A DNA stretch of 9,240 bases from Lautropia sp. (GCA_013813615.1 JACCRJ010000004.1:1-9240), one strand, 5' to 3'. Counted from the first letter of the stretch, positions 1 through 7,825 are shown. A program made the numbers and translations. The notes: generated by a model not told the origin, from the letters alone.

Positions 1-2
1 AC

Positions 3-554
3 GGTGCGCCGTATTTCGAGTGGCAATCGCCGCGCACGCTGACCGACGTGGTGCGCGACGTCAACAAGTACAGCAACAACGTGATGGCCAGAATGCTGCT
101 GCTGCAGATCGCCGCGCATAACCAGCAGGCCCCGGCGACGCTGGACGATGCCCGCCGGCTGGTCAAGCAGTGGTATGTCAACCAGGGCCTGCCGATGACT
201 TCTCTGGTGCTGGAAAACGGTTCGGGCTTGTCGCGCATCGAGAGGATATCGGCCAACGATCTCACCGGCATCCTGGTGCATGCCGCCGGGAGCATCCATG
301 CGCCGCTCTTCGAGGACTCGCTGCCGCAGGTCGGCATCGACGGCACGATGCGCACTCGGCTGCGCAGCCATCCGGTGGCCGGCAACGCGTTCATCAAGAC
401 CGGCACCCTTCGAGACGTGCGGGCGATCGCCGGCTACGTCACTGCCGCATCGGGCGAGCGTTACGCGATTGCACTGCTGATCAATGGGCCGCGCGCCGAG
501 GGGGCGAAGAACGCCCAGGACGCGTTGCTTCGCTGGGTTTATCAGAACGGGTGA
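3..554 (+). CDS. dacB: D-alanyl-D-alanine carboxypeptidase/endopeptidase (PBP4 family), C-terminal part
   Basis: This is the 3' end of a peptidase S13 (DacB/PBP4) gene; the start lies left of the window and the first complete codon is at 3. The family acts in the periplasm, removing the terminal D-Ala from peptidoglycan pentapeptides and cutting cross-links. Two of the three penicillin-binding active-site motifs are visible: SNN (the SxN motif) at 72-80, in the context KYSNNVMARMLL, and KTG at 396-404, in the context FIKTGTLRDV. The family-typical ENGSGLSR segment lies between them. The nucleophile motif SxxK would be upstream and cannot be checked. The C-terminus, ending in WVYQNG, is normal for the family, so this is a gene cut by the window edge and shows no sign of decay. 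It converges on ubiD, with 77 bp between the two stop codons. Confidence 0.88.
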   Translation, partial: GAPYFEWQSPRTLTDVVRDVNKYSNNVMARMLLLQIAAHNQQAPATLDDARRLVKQWYVNQGLPMTSLVLENGSGLSRIERISANDLTGILVHAAGSIHAPLFEDSLPQVGIDGTMRTRLRSHPVAGNAFIKTGTLRDVRAIAGYVTAASGERYAIALLINGPRAEGAKNAQDALLRWVYQNG

Positions 555-631
555 CGGCGTTCTGGCGGGGGCCGCGCAAGGGTGGTCGGAGGTCAAGGGC
601 TCATTAGCGGTTCAAAGAGCGTGCTGCACGT
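555..631. other. Convergent intergenic gap, no clear terminator
   Basis: This 77-bp stretch separates the stop codons of dacB (+) and ubiD (-). A bidirectional terminator would be expected here, but I see only a 4-bp stem (CGTG-CTG-CACG near 621-631) and no T-run on either strand. Termination may be Rho-dependent, or transcripts may overlap. Confidence 0.4.
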
Positions 632-2194
632 CTAAAGGCCCAAAGAACCCCAGAGAGAATCGACCCTCGCTTTAACTGCGGGGTCCATCGTGATGGCGGT
701 GCCCCATTCGCGGGTCGTTTCGCCTTCCCACTTGTGGGTGGCGTCGATGCCGACCTTGGAACCGAGGCCGCTGATGGGGGAGGCAAAATCGAGGTAGTCG
801 ATCGGGGTTCGGTCGACCAGCGTCATGTCGCGGATGGGATCGACTCGAGTGGTCATGGCCCAGATGACTTCCTTCCAGTCGCGGATGTCGATGTCGTCGT
901 CGCAGACGATGATGAACTTTGTGTACATGAACTGGCGCAGGAAGCTCCATATGCCGAACATCACCCGTTTGGCGTGTCCCGGGTAGGCCTTGCGGATGGA
1001 GACGACGGCGAGCCGGTAGGAGCAGCCCTCCGGGGGCAGGTAGAAGTCGGTGATCTCCGGGAACTGCTTGCGCAGCAGCGGGACGAAGACTTCGTTCAGC
1101 GCCACGCCGAGGATCGCGGGCTCGTCCGGCGGCTTGCCGGTGTAGGTGGAGTGGTAGATCGGCTTGTCGCGCAGGGTGATGCGCCGGATGGTGAAGACCG
1201 GGAACCAGTCGCGTTCGTTGTAGTAGCCGGTGTGGTCGCCGTAGGGGCCCTCGAGCGCCATTTCGAAGCCGGTGCGGGCCTGCGGCGGCAGCGCACCCTG
1301 ATGGCCGAGGCGCTGCGCATTCGCGGTGGTCATCGATGCGTCCTCGTCGACCTCGATCGCGCCCTCGAGCACGATCTCGGAGGTTGACGGCACCTGCAGG
1401 CTCGAGCCGATGCACTGCACCAGCTCCGTCCTGGAGCCTCGCAGCAGCCCGGCGAACTGGTACTCGGACAAGGAGTCCGGCACCGGCGTCACCGCTCCGA
1501 GCATGGTGGCCGGATCCGTGCCGAGCGCGACGGCGATCGGAAACGGCTTGCCCGGTTCCGCCTTGCGGTGATCGTGAAAGTCCAGCGCGCCGCCGCGGTG
1601 CGCGAGCCACCGCATGATCGTCTTGTTGCGGGCGATGACCTGCTGCCGGTAGATGCCAAGGTTCTGCCGCGGCTTGCCGGGCCCGCGGGTGACGACGAGG
1701 CCCCAGGTGATCAACGGTGCCACGTCGCCGGGCCAGCAGGTCTGTACCGGCAGCGACGCCAGGTCCACGTCAGCTGCTTCGACGACGCTGTGATGGCAAG
1801 GCGCGCCGGTCACGATCCTCGGCGACATGTTCAGCACCTGCTTGAGGACCGGCCATTTCTCCCAGGCGTCCTTGAGGCCCCGCGGCGGGTCCGGCTCCTT
1901 CAGGTACGCAAGCAGCTTACCGACTTCCCGCAGCGACTGCACCGACTCTTCGCCCATGCCTCTCGCGACGCGCTCCGGCGTGCCGAACAGATTGGTCAGG
2001 ACCGGAATCTGCCAATGCCGGTCACCGTCCTGCGGATGCTCGAAAAGCAGCGCGGGTCCCTGCCTGCGCAAGACACGATCCGATACTTCCGTCATCTCGA
2101 GCCGCGGCGATACCGGCTGGCTGATGCGCTTCAGCTCGCCACGCGCCTCGAGCTGGGCGATGAAGTCGCGCAGGTCCAGGTATCGTTGGCTCAT
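632..2194 (-). CDS. ubiD: UbiD-family prenylated-FMN decarboxylase (4-hydroxy-3-polyprenylbenzoate decarboxylase)
   Basis: The 520-residue product matches UbiD along its whole length. UbiD removes the carboxylate from 4-hydroxy-3-polyprenylbenzoate in ubiquinone synthesis, using prenylated FMN made by UbiX. Visible blocks include [19 protein letters not shown] (about 179-197), with N178 as probable metal ligand and R183 as probable catalytic Arg; [11 protein letters not shown] with metal ligand E244; the catalytic [13 protein letters not shown] with E315 and D320; [14 protein letters not shown]; and [19 protein letters not shown]. coli UbiD is about 497 residues. From memory its metal ligands are N175 and E241 and its catalytic Asp is D290, so this protein is offset by 3 residues up to E244 but by 30 at D320. 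That implies about 27 extra residues between roughly 281 and 313. The start (ATG at 2192-2194) lies 28 bp after the upstream aminotransferase stop and has no strong ribosome-binding site. No ubiX is in the window. A catabolic aromatic decarboxylase is possible but less likely given the close E. coli-like motifs. Confidence 0.92.
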   Translation of the reverse strand: MSQRYLDLRDFIAQLEARGELKRISQPVSPRLEMTEVSDRVLRRQGPALLFEHPQDGDRHWQIPVLTNLFGTPERVARGMGEESVQSLREVGKLLAYLKEPDPPRGLKDAWEKWPVLKQVLNMSPRIVTGAPCHHSVVEAADVDLASLPVQTCWPGDVAPLITWGLVVTRGPGKPRQNLGIYRQQVIARNKTIMRWLAHRGGALDFHDHRKAEPGKPFPIAVALGTDPATMLGAVTPVPDSLSEYQFAGLLRGSRTELVQCIGSSLQVPSTSEIVLEGAIEVDEDASMTTANAQRLGHQGALPPQARTGFEMALEGPYGDHTGYYNERDWFPVFTIRRITLRDKPIYHSTYTGKPPDEPAILGVALNEVFVPLLRKQFPEITDFYLPPEGCSYRLAVVSIRKAYPGHAKRVMFGIWSFLRQFMYTKFIIVCDDDIDIRDWKEVIWAMTTRVDPIRDMTLVDRTPIDYLDFASPISGLGSKVGIDATHKWEGETTREWGTAITMDPAVKARVDSLWGSLGL

Positions 2195-2222
2195 GGTCGA
2201 TGGATCGACGGTTGCCGGCGGC

Positions 2223-3452
2223 TCATCGGTGCTGCCGCAGCCAGCTGTCCATCCTGCCGATCGCCTCCTTCAGCGAAGGCAGCGCGGTCGCATAGGAAAG
2301 TCTGAAGTAGCGATCCGGCTCGTGCACGCCGAAGTCCTCTCCCGGCACCAGCGAGACATGGGCTTCGTCCAGCAGGCGGCTGCAGAACTCGGTGCTGCCG
2401 AGGCCGCTGCCGGTGCAATCGACATAGACGTAGAAAGCGCCGTCCGGCTTCGCCGGCACCCGCAGGCCGATCGATTCGAGGGCCGGCACGATGTAGTCGC
2501 GCCGCTCGCGAAACGCCTCGCGACGCTGTGCATAGATGGCGATGCTCTGGGGCGTAAAGCAGGCAAGGGCGGCATGTTGCGCCAGCGCGGAAGGGCAGAT
2601 GAAAAGGTTCTGCGCCAGCTTCTCGAAGACCGGCACCAGGCTCTGCGGCACCACCAGCCAGCCGAGGCGCCAGCCGGTCATGCTGAAGAACTTGGAGAAG
2701 CTGTTGGTGACGATCAGGTCGTCGCCGAGTTCCAGCGCGGAACGTGGCGCCGCGGCTGCTCCCGGCAAGCCGTAGGACAGGTCGAGGTAGATCTCGTCGA
2801 CCAGCGCGAAGGCCTTTCGACCCCGGACTTCCTCGATGATGCGGGCCAGTTCGTCGAAGGCAATGGACGTGCCGGTGGGGTTCGCCGGCGAGGCGATCAT
2901 CACGCCCTTCACCCGTGGCGTCCAGTGGGTCCGCAGCAGGTCAGCCGTGAGCTGGAAGCGGGTCTGCGGCCCGACCGGCACGGGCGTGGGAACGCCGTCG
3001 CAAGCGGCGACGAAGTGCCGGTTGCAGGGGTAGCTCGGGTCCGTCAGCAGGACCTGGTCGCCTGGCTCGACCAGCGCGCTGCAAGCCAGGCTGAGGGCAG
3101 CCGAGGCACCGGCGGTGACGACGATCCGCTCCGGGCTGATGTCGAGGTTGAAGCGCTCGCCGTAGTCGCGGGCGATCGCCTGGCGCAGCGGCTCGATCCC
3201 GAGCGCGGCGGTGTAACCGGTGCGGCCCGCACGGACGGCGGCTTCCAGTGCGTCGACGACCGGCGCCGGGGCGGTGAAGTCCGGTTCGCCGATGCTCATG
3301 TGGATCACCGGATGCCCGGCCGCCTGGAGCGCGGCCGCCCGCTTGACCAGCTCCATCACGTGGAACGGCTCTATCCGGCTGGTGCGGCGCGCGAGGGTGA
3401 AGTCCGGCTGGCGATGCGGGGGCTGGTGGCGGCGCGGTGCCTGGCTGCTCAT
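2223..3452 (-). CDS. PLP-dependent aminotransferase, class I/II (aspartate aminotransferase fold)
   Basis: The 409-residue product is a fold-type I aminotransferase, cytosolic and PLP-dependent. Signs of function are SIGEPDF (about 53-59), the [15 protein letters not shown] block typical of the subfamily (80-94), ASPANPTG with N191, VDEIYLDL with D219 (pyridine-nitrogen contact) and Y222, the Schiff-base lysine K254 in [17 protein letters not shown], and R384 in YFRLSYA as the substrate alpha-carboxylate arginine. All key residues are present, so it should be active. The substrate cannot be read from sequence; aspartate, aromatic or branched-chain amino acids are all possible. About 20 basic residues precede the conserved start of the domain. 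The ATG at 3450-3452 is 9 bp after the dctM stop, inside a hairpin and without a clear Shine-Dalgarno sequence, which suggests translational coupling to dctM. Confidence 0.9.
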   Translation of the reverse strand: MSSQAPRRHQPPHRQPDFTLARRTSRIEPFHVMELVKRAAALQAAGHPVIHMSIGEPDFTAPAPVVDALEAAVRAGRTGYTAALGIEPLRQAIARDYGERFNLDISPERIVVTAGASAALSLACSALVEPGDQVLLTDPSYPCNRHFVAACDGVPTPVPVGPQTRFQLTADLLRTHWTPRVKGVMIASPANPTGTSIAFDELARIIEEVRGRKAFALVDEIYLDLSYGLPGAAAAPRSALELGDDLIVTNSFSKFFSMTGWRLGWLVVPQSLVPVFEKLAQNLFICPSALAQHAALACFTPQSIAIYAQRREAFRERRDYIVPALESIGLRVPAKPDGAFYVYVDCTGSGLGSTEFCSRLLDEAHVSLVPGEDFGVHEPDRYFRLSYATALPSLKEAIGRMDSWLRQHR

Positions 3453-3471
3453 ACCGGCAGTCTACCGGTAT
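3451..3471 (-). promoter_or_regulatory. Hairpin spanning the dctM stop and the aminotransferase start
   Basis: On the minus strand ATACCGG (3471-3465) and CCGGTAT (3457-3451) are a perfect 7-bp inverted repeat around a 7-nt loop, TAGACTG, which begins with the dctM stop codon TAG. The second arm includes the first two bases of the aminotransferase ATG. A T-G wobble and a further T-A pair could extend the stem. The position suggests translational coupling: a ribosome finishing dctM would open the start site. The pairing is seen directly; the function is inferred. Confidence 0.5.
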
Positions 3472-4745
3472 AACAATTCCACCAGCCCCATTGCGGTGAC
3501 CGGCACGTAGGTGATCAGGGCAAGGACCAGCAGCAGCACGAAGACGAAGTAGATGTTGACCCGGCTCACTTCCCAGACGCCCGCCTTGGCGATCGAGCAG
3601 GCGACCATCAGCACGCTCGCTACCGGCGGCGTCTGCTGGCCGATGCCGAGGTTGATCGTCACGATCAGGCCGAAGTGGACCGGGTCGATGCCGGCGGCGT
3701 GCACCAGCGGCATCACCACCGGTACCACCAGGATGATCGCCGCTGCCGAGTGCAGGAACATCCCGAGCAGCAGGAACAGCAGGTTGAGGAGTGCCAGCAC
3801 CGCCCACTTGTTGGTGGTGAAGGCAGTCACCGCCCGCGCAAACTCCTGCGGTGCCTGCGTCTCCGTCAGGTAGACGCCGAGCAGGGCGGAGGTGGCCACC
3901 AGCAGCATCACCACCGCGGTCTGGCTGCCGCCTTCCATCACAGCTGCCTTCAGGCTCGGCAGATCGAGTTCACGGTAGACCACCAGTCCGATGAAGAGTG
4001 CGGCAACCACCGCCAGCGCCGCACCCTCGGTCGCAGTCACCACGCCGCCGAATATGCCGCCCAAAATGATCATCGGCAGCGTGAAGGCCCAGATGGCCTC
4101 GCGGCCGGTGCGCCTCACCTCCTTCCAGCTGAAGCGTTGCTCGATCGGCAGGTTGTAGCGCCGCGCGAACCAGTAGGCCATCGCCATCAGGCCGAGGCCC
4201 CCGATGATGCCGGGCACGATACCGGCGACGAACAGTTGCACCACCGAGGTCTCGGCCATGACCGCATAAAGGATCATCGGGATCGACGGGGGGATGATCA
4301 CGGCGAGGGTCGCAGCGGACGACATGACCGCAGCCGCCAGCGGCGCCGGATAGCCCTTCTTCTTCATCGCCGGAATCAGGATCGAGCCGAGAGCCGCCAC
4401 GTCGGCGACCGCCGAGCCGGAGATCTCCGCGAAGAAGAGCGACGCGCCGATGGATACCATCGCCAGGCCGCCGCGGATGAAGCCGAGCAGGGCGCTGGCG
4501 AACGCGATAAGCCGTTTGGAGATGCCGGAGGCATTCATGATGGCGCCGGCCATGATGAACAGCGGGATCGCCAGCAGCGGAAAGTTGGTGGCGGCGTTGT
4601 AGATCACGATCGGCAGGTTCGGCAGCGCGTCCAGCCCCTGCACCAGCAGGATCGCAATGATGGCGACCACGCCCAGCGCGACCGCAATCGGCACGTTCAA
4701 CAGGACCAGGGCAAGCACGCAGGCGAACAGGAACAGCATTTCCAT
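3462..4745 (-). CDS. dctM: TRAP transporter large membrane subunit (DctM family)
   Basis: The 427-residue, very hydrophobic product is the large permease of a tripartite ATP-independent periplasmic (TRAP) transporter, which uses the ion gradient to import organic acids delivered by the DctP-type binding protein. Family marks include the N-terminal membrane segment with LLNVPIAVALG (15-25), LFIMAGAIMNASGISKRL (62-79), the signature FFAEISGSAVADVAALGSIL (104-123) followed by IPAMKKKGYP, IIPPSIPMILYAV (150-162), and a late NLGIGQQTPPVASVL segment. Length is normal for the family. The ATG at 4743-4745 is supported by an AAGGA sequence about 9 bp upstream. The gene lies between the dctQ-like gene (95-bp gap) and the class I/II aminotransferase (9-bp gap). 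The symbol is at family level; the substrate is not shown by the sequence. Confidence 0.95.
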   Translation of the reverse strand: MEMLFLFACVLALVLLNVPIAVALGVVAIIAILLVQGLDALPNLPIVIYNAATNFPLLAIPLFIMAGAIMNASGISKRLIAFASALLGFIRGGLAMVSIGASLFFAEISGSAVADVAALGSILIPAMKKKGYPAPLAAAVMSSAATLAVIIPPSIPMILYAVMAETSVVQLFVAGIVPGIIGGLGLMAMAYWFARRYNLPIEQRFSWKEVRRTGREAIWAFTLPMIILGGIFGGVVTATEGAALAVVAALFIGLVVYRELDLPSLKAAVMEGGSQTAVVMLLVATSALLGVYLTETQAPQEFARAVTAFTTNKWAVLALLNLLFLLLGMFLHSAAAIILVVPVVMPLVHAAGIDPVHFGLIVTINLGIGQQTPPVASVLMVACSIAKAGVWEVSRVNIYFVFVLLLVLALITYVPVTAMGLVELLYR

Positions 4746-4840
4746 GACGCGGGATCCTTTGTTGTTCTAGCAAATGGGCGAGCCGGCATGCGCCGCACCG
4801 GGCCGCGTTGCTGCGACTGGAGCTCTTACCTGGAAGCCCT

Positions 4841-5362
4841 TCACTGCGACGATTCCTTGGCTGCCCCTTCGGCGGTGCTGCCGTGTGCCCGGTCGGCGCG
4901 CGCCCAGGCCAAGGCATCCGGCAGGGTCAGCAGCTCCGCGATGATGATCAGGGCGGCGGAGATCGGAATCACGGACTGCACCCAGGATATCGGTATCCAC
5001 GGCAGGCTCACCAGCGTGTCGGTGGCGAGCACCTCCAGCACCTGCCAGCCGACGTAGCCGAGGAGCGCGAAAAAGCCGATGACCAGGATCTCCACCGCGA
5101 TGGTGACCGCGAGCCGCGGGCCCGGCGGCATCATCGCCACCAGTTCCGGGCAGCTGATGTGGCCCCGCCTGGCTGCCGCGTACGCCGAGCCGTAGAACGT
5201 CAGCCAGGCGAGCAGGACCGAGGCAAGTTCGTCATACCAGACCAGCGACTGGCCGATGGAGCGGAACACGATACCGATAGTGACCTCGACGGCCATCGCC
5301 GTCATCAGGAAGATCACCACCCACTCCAGCACCTTCTCGTAGCCCTTTCGCAGCGCCTGCAT
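4841..5362 (-). CDS. dctQ: TRAP transporter small membrane subunit (DctQ family)
   Basis: The 173-residue product has the four membrane segments expected of the small TRAP permease, at about residues 11-33, 45-63, 84-108 and 126-147. The family motif between segments 2 and 3 is present as LTFYGSAYAAARRGHIS (54-70). The subunit pairs with DctM in the inner membrane and is needed for transport. The hydrophilic tail from about 150 to 173 is variable in the family. The ATG at 5360-5362 starts just before the conserved region; a G-rich stretch about 8-12 bp upstream is a modest ribosome-binding site. The order DctP-DctQ-DctM is the usual one. Confidence 0.92.
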   Translation of the reverse strand: MQALRKGYEKVLEWVVIFLMTAMAVEVTIGIVFRSIGQSLVWYDELASVLLAWLTFYGSAYAAARRGHISCPELVAMMPPGPRLAVTIAVEILVIGFFALLGYVGWQVLEVLATDTLVSLPWIPISWVQSVIPISAALIIIAELLTLPDALAWARADRAHGSTAEGAAKESSQ

Positions 5363-5472
5363 CCGTCCGTCCCCCAGGCCTTGTCGGCCTCTTAGCCTTC
5401 AATGCTTCTCCGCGTGGCAGGCCTGCGGGGGTCATCCCGCCCTCTGGCCGGACGGTTGCCCCGCGGCGCCTG
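5363..5472 (-). other. dctP-dctQ spacer with possible RNA pairing
   Basis: This 110-bp gap between the binding-protein and small-permease genes contains complementary 7-mers at its two sides (CCGTCCG at 5363-5369 and CGGACGG at 5449-5455), a 5-bp stem GCGGG/CCCGC (5425-5440, 6-nt loop) and a 10-bp palindrome GCAGGCCTGC (5417-5426). No T-run follows, so it is not an intrinsic terminator. Spacers after binding-protein genes often carry structures that let the binding protein be made in excess over the permeases; that role here is only inferred. Confidence 0.3.
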
Positions 5473-6468
5473 CTACTTGCCGAGCGCGATCGCCTGGTCG
5501 ATCAGCTTCTTCGCGCCCTCGACCTCGCGGCCGAACTCCTCATAGGTCGGCTTGCTCGCTTCGACGAAGGCATTCTTGTCGACCTCGTTCACCTGGATGC
5601 CGCTTTTCTTGAGCTTCTCGAGTAGCTCCGTCTCCTGCTTTTGCGCTGTCTGGTAGACGAAGCCCTGGGTGTCCTTTGCGATATCTTCCAGCGACTTGCG
5701 TACGTCGGTCGGCAGCCGTTCCCATTTCCGGGTGCCGGCGACCAGGTAAGCCGGCGTGTAGACATGACCGGATATCGACAGGTATTTCTGGGTCTCGTGC
5801 AGCTTTGCGCTGTAGATCTGCGTGAGCGGATTCTCCTGCCCGTCCATCACTCCTGTCTGCAGCGCGGTGAACAGTTCCGAGAATTTCATCGGGCTGGGGT
5901 TGGCGCCGTAGGTCTTGAACATCGCCACCCGCCACTTGCCCTCCGGCACCCGCAGCTTCATCCCCTGCAGGTCCTCCGGCTTGACGATGGGCTTGCGGTT
6001 GTTGGTGATGTGGCGATAGCCGTTCTCCCACACCGCCAGGATCTTCAAGGCCTTCTTCTCGGCCGCCGGTGCCAGGGCCGGCCAGAATATCTCCTTCTCG
6101 ATGCGCGCCATGTGCGCGCGGTCCTTCACCAGGTACGGCATCTCGAAGATGCCGAACAGGTCGACTTCGCTGCTCATGACGGTAGACGGCACCGCCATGT
6201 CGATCGTGCCTAGCTTGAGCTTCTGCAGCATCTCCTTGTCGCCGCCCAGCTGGCTCGATCCATAGACCACCACTTTCACCTTTCCGGCCAGTTTCGCATT
6301 CGCCTGCCTGGCGAACTCGTCGGCGGTGATCTGGAAGATCGAGCCGGGTTCGCCGACGTGGCCGAGTTTCAGTTCTACCTCCTGCGCCAGCGCCGGCATC
6401 GCGGCCGCGCCGCCGACAGCGACGGCCACCTGGAGCAGCAGGCGCCTTCTGTTGAGTCCAATCATCAT
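5473..6468 (-). CDS. dctP: TRAP transporter substrate-binding protein (DctP family) with Tat-like signal
   Basis: This is a periplasmic solute-binding protein of a TRAP transporter, 331 residues from the chosen ATG at 6466-6468 (a second ATG follows directly at 6463-6465). Both sit just after a strong AAGGAGGAG Shine-Dalgarno at about 6472-6480. An in-frame TTG at 6490-6492 would add 8 residues, but it lies upstream of that site and is unlikely. The N-terminus has NRRRLLLQ followed by a hydrophobic stretch and MPALAQ, which reads as a twin-arginine (Tat) signal with signal peptidase cleavage after ALA. DctP hallmarks are KLGHVGEPGSIF, YGSSQLGGDKEMLQ, GMKLRVPEGKW with R173 (the usual ligand-carboxylate arginine), and the TALQTGVMDGQENPLTQI segment. 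The ligand is therefore probably a carboxylate; its identity cannot be told. The gene leads the TRAP set, 67 bp downstream of the class V aminotransferase. Confidence 0.93.
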   Translation of the reverse strand: MMIGLNRRRLLLQVAVAVGGAAAMPALAQEVELKLGHVGEPGSIFQITADEFARQANAKLAGKVKVVVYGSSQLGGDKEMLQKLKLGTIDMAVPSTVMSSEVDLFGIFEMPYLVKDRAHMARIEKEIFWPALAPAAEKKALKILAVWENGYRHITNNRKPIVKPEDLQGMKLRVPEGKWRVAMFKTYGANPSPMKFSELFTALQTGVMDGQENPLTQIYSAKLHETQKYLSISGHVYTPAYLVAGTRKWERLPTDVRKSLEDIAKDTQGFVYQTAQKQETELLEKLKKSGIQVNEVDKNAFVEASKPTYEEFGREVEGAKKLIDQAIALGK

Positions 6469-6471
6469 CGT

Positions 6472-6480
6472 CTCCTCCTT
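6472..6480 (-). promoter_or_regulatory. Strong ribosome-binding site deciding the dctP start
   Basis: The minus strand reads AAGGAGGAGACGATG, a near-perfect Shine-Dalgarno about 5 nt (first ATG) or 8 nt (second ATG) from the start codon. It rules against the in-frame TTG 24 bp further upstream. Confidence 0.8.
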
Positions 6481-6490
6481 GTAGGAAAGC

Positions 6491-6514
6491 AAAAGGCCCC
6501 GGATGGGTGCCGGG
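6491..6514 (-). terminator. Weak intrinsic terminator or attenuator between the class V aminotransferase and dctP
   Basis: On the minus strand, CCCGG and CCGGG (6514-6510 and 6502-6498) form a 5-bp stem with a 7-nt loop, followed by GGCC and then TTTT. The stem and the T-run are both short, so partial termination or attenuation is more likely than a full stop. It starts about 20 nt after the aminotransferase stop codon. Confidence 0.4.
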
Positions 6515-6535
6515 TTGAGCAGAGCGGTCTGTGGT

Positions 6536-7741
6536 TTACCGGGCGGTCGCGGTGGCCGCCAGGTGCGCCATGGCCGCCTGCGCGCCGCCGGGCCGATGAG
6601 GCACGCGGCTCACCGCCAGCGCCATCTCGACGCCGCAAAGCGTGCCCATCAGCATGAGTTCGTTGAAGTCGCCCAGGTGGCCGATCCGGAACACCTTGTC
6701 GGCCACCTTGCCCAGGCCCTGGCCCAGCGACAGGTTGAAGTTCTGCAGCGCCACTTTGCGCAGCGCATCTGCGCCATGCCCCTGCGGCATCAGCACTGCC
6801 GTCAGCACCGGGCTGTATTCCTCGGAATTGGCGCAGAGGATCTCGAGGCCCCAGCCGCGAACAGCCTCGCGCGTCGCCGCCGCCAGGCGCTGGTGGCGCG
6901 CGAACACGTTCGGCAGCCCTTCCTCCTGCAGCATGGCGATCGCCTCGTACAGGCCGTACAGCAGGTTGGTCGCCGGCGTGGAAGGGAAGAAGCCGTTCGC
7001 ATTGGCGGCGATCATGTCTTCCCAGTCCCAGTAGGACCGGGGAAGGCGGGCGGACCTGGCCGCTGCGAGCGCCTTGTCGCTGAGCGCATTGAAGGACAAC
7101 CCCGGCGGCAGCATCAAGCCCTTCTGCGAGCCGCTGACGCTGACGTCGACCCGCCATTCGTCGTGACGATAGTCGATCGACGCCAGCGAGGAGATCGTGT
7201 CTACCATCAGCAGCGCCGGATGGGCAGTTCGGTCGATGGCCTGCCGGATCTGCGCGACCCGGCTGGTTACGCCGGTGGCGGTCTCGTTGTGCACGACGCA
7301 GACGGCCTTGTAGCGGTGCTGGCGGTCGGCGGCAAGCCGCTCGCCGATGGCGACCGGATCGGCGCCGTGGCGCCAGTCGCCCTGCAGGAAATCGACCGCC
7401 AGTCCGAGCCGCTCCGCCATCCGCTTCCACAGTCCCGCGAAGTGGCCCGTCTCGCACATCAGCACCGCGTCGCCGGGGGAGAGCGTGTTGACCAGCGCGG
7501 CTTCCCAGGCGCCGGTGCCCGATGCCGGGTAGATCACCACCGGCGAGCGGGTCTGGAAGATGTCCTTGATCCCCGCGAGTACCGCCCGGCCGAGTTTCTG
7601 GAACTCCGGACCGCGATGATCGATGGTGGGGTAATCCATCGCCCGGAGGATCCGGTCCGGAACATTGCTGGGTCCGGGTATCTGCAGGAAGTGCCGACCG
7701 GAAGGGTGGCCGTTCAGTGCGAGACCATTGGACAGTTTCAT
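6536..7741 (-). CDS. sgaA: Serine--glyoxylate aminotransferase-like enzyme (class V PLP aminotransferase)
   Basis: The 401-residue product belongs to the alanine/serine--glyoxylate aminotransferase group. Its closest recognisable relatives are methylotroph serine--glyoxylate aminotransferases (about 400 residues), which turn serine and glyoxylate into hydroxypyruvate and glycine. Motifs in order are IPGPSNVPDRI (21-31), ASGTGAWEAAL (73-83), HNETATGV (151-158), MVDTISSL with D181, SGSQKGLMLPPGLSF with Schiff-base K207, the RSYWDWEDM segment, and FRIGHLGDFN with carboxylate-binding R352. All catalytic residues are present. The ATG at 7739-7741 has a GAGG sequence 4 nt upstream. It is the first gene of the leftward run, next to the divergent regulator, so it is probably part of the controlled pathway. 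An aspartate--glyoxylate aminotransferase (BhcA-like) cannot be excluded, but no other hydroxyaspartate-cycle genes are visible. Confidence 0.88.
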   Translation of the reverse strand: MKLSNGLALNGHPSGRHFLQIPGPSNVPDRILRAMDYPTIDHRGPEFQKLGRAVLAGIKDIFQTRSPVVIYPASGTGAWEAALVNTLSPGDAVLMCETGHFAGLWKRMAERLGLAVDFLQGDWRHGADPVAIGERLAADRQHRYKAVCVVHNETATGVTSRVAQIRQAIDRTAHPALLMVDTISSLASIDYRHDEWRVDVSVSGSQKGLMLPPGLSFNALSDKALAAARSARLPRSYWDWEDMIAANANGFFPSTPATNLLYGLYEAIAMLQEEGLPNVFARHQRLAAATREAVRGWGLEILCANSEEYSPVLTAVLMPQGHGADALRKVALQNFNLSLGQGLGKVADKVFRIGHLGDFNELMLMGTLCGVEMALAVSRVPHRPGGAQAAMAHLAATATAR

Positions 7742-7811
7742 CGTACCTCGATTGGGAGGACTGCACCGCGGCGATCGTCACCGCCAACGGCCTGCTACTT
7801 GCGAGAGCGCA

Positions 7812-7825
7812 TTTTGTATGCAAAA
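7812..7825. promoter_or_regulatory. Operator-like palindrome 1 (TTTTGTATGCAAAA)
   Basis: Perfect 5-bp arms TTTTG/CAAAA flank TATG; 12 of 14 positions are symmetric. The core TTGTATGCAA differs at one base from TTGTATACAA, a core bound by several FCD-type GntR regulators (MdcY-like). It is 70 bp upstream of the aminotransferase start and overlaps a possible leftward -10. Confidence 0.65.

Noticed and set aside
2196..2209. Palindrome GTCGAT-GG-ATCGAC just upstream of the ubiD start
   Set aside because: The 6-bp arms are short and the site is single, with no promoter elements beside it. Chance is likely in this composition.
1827..3473. A 548-codon open frame on the + strand
   Set aside because: It lies opposite ubiD and the aminotransferase, both of which have full family motifs. 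Its translation is rich in Arg/Gly/Ala with no recognisable domain, as expected of antisense frames in GC-rich DNA.
3675..5057. A 460-codon open frame on the + strand
   Set aside because: It is antisense to dctM and dctQ. Its His/Arg/Asp/Gln-rich composition is the mirror of hydrophobic membrane codons, with no family signature.
6469..6492. Upstream TTG start for dctP, giving 339 residues
   Set aside because: The TTG lies upstream of the strong AAGGAGGAG sequence, which would then be translated rather than used as a ribosome-binding site. The ATG pair at 6463-6468 fits better.
6536..7741. Beta-hydroxyaspartate cycle (BhcA) interpretation of the class V aminotransferase
   Set aside because: The sequence reads closer to methylotroph serine--glyoxylate aminotransferases, and no hydroxyaspartate aldolase, dehydratase or imine reductase gene is seen in the window.
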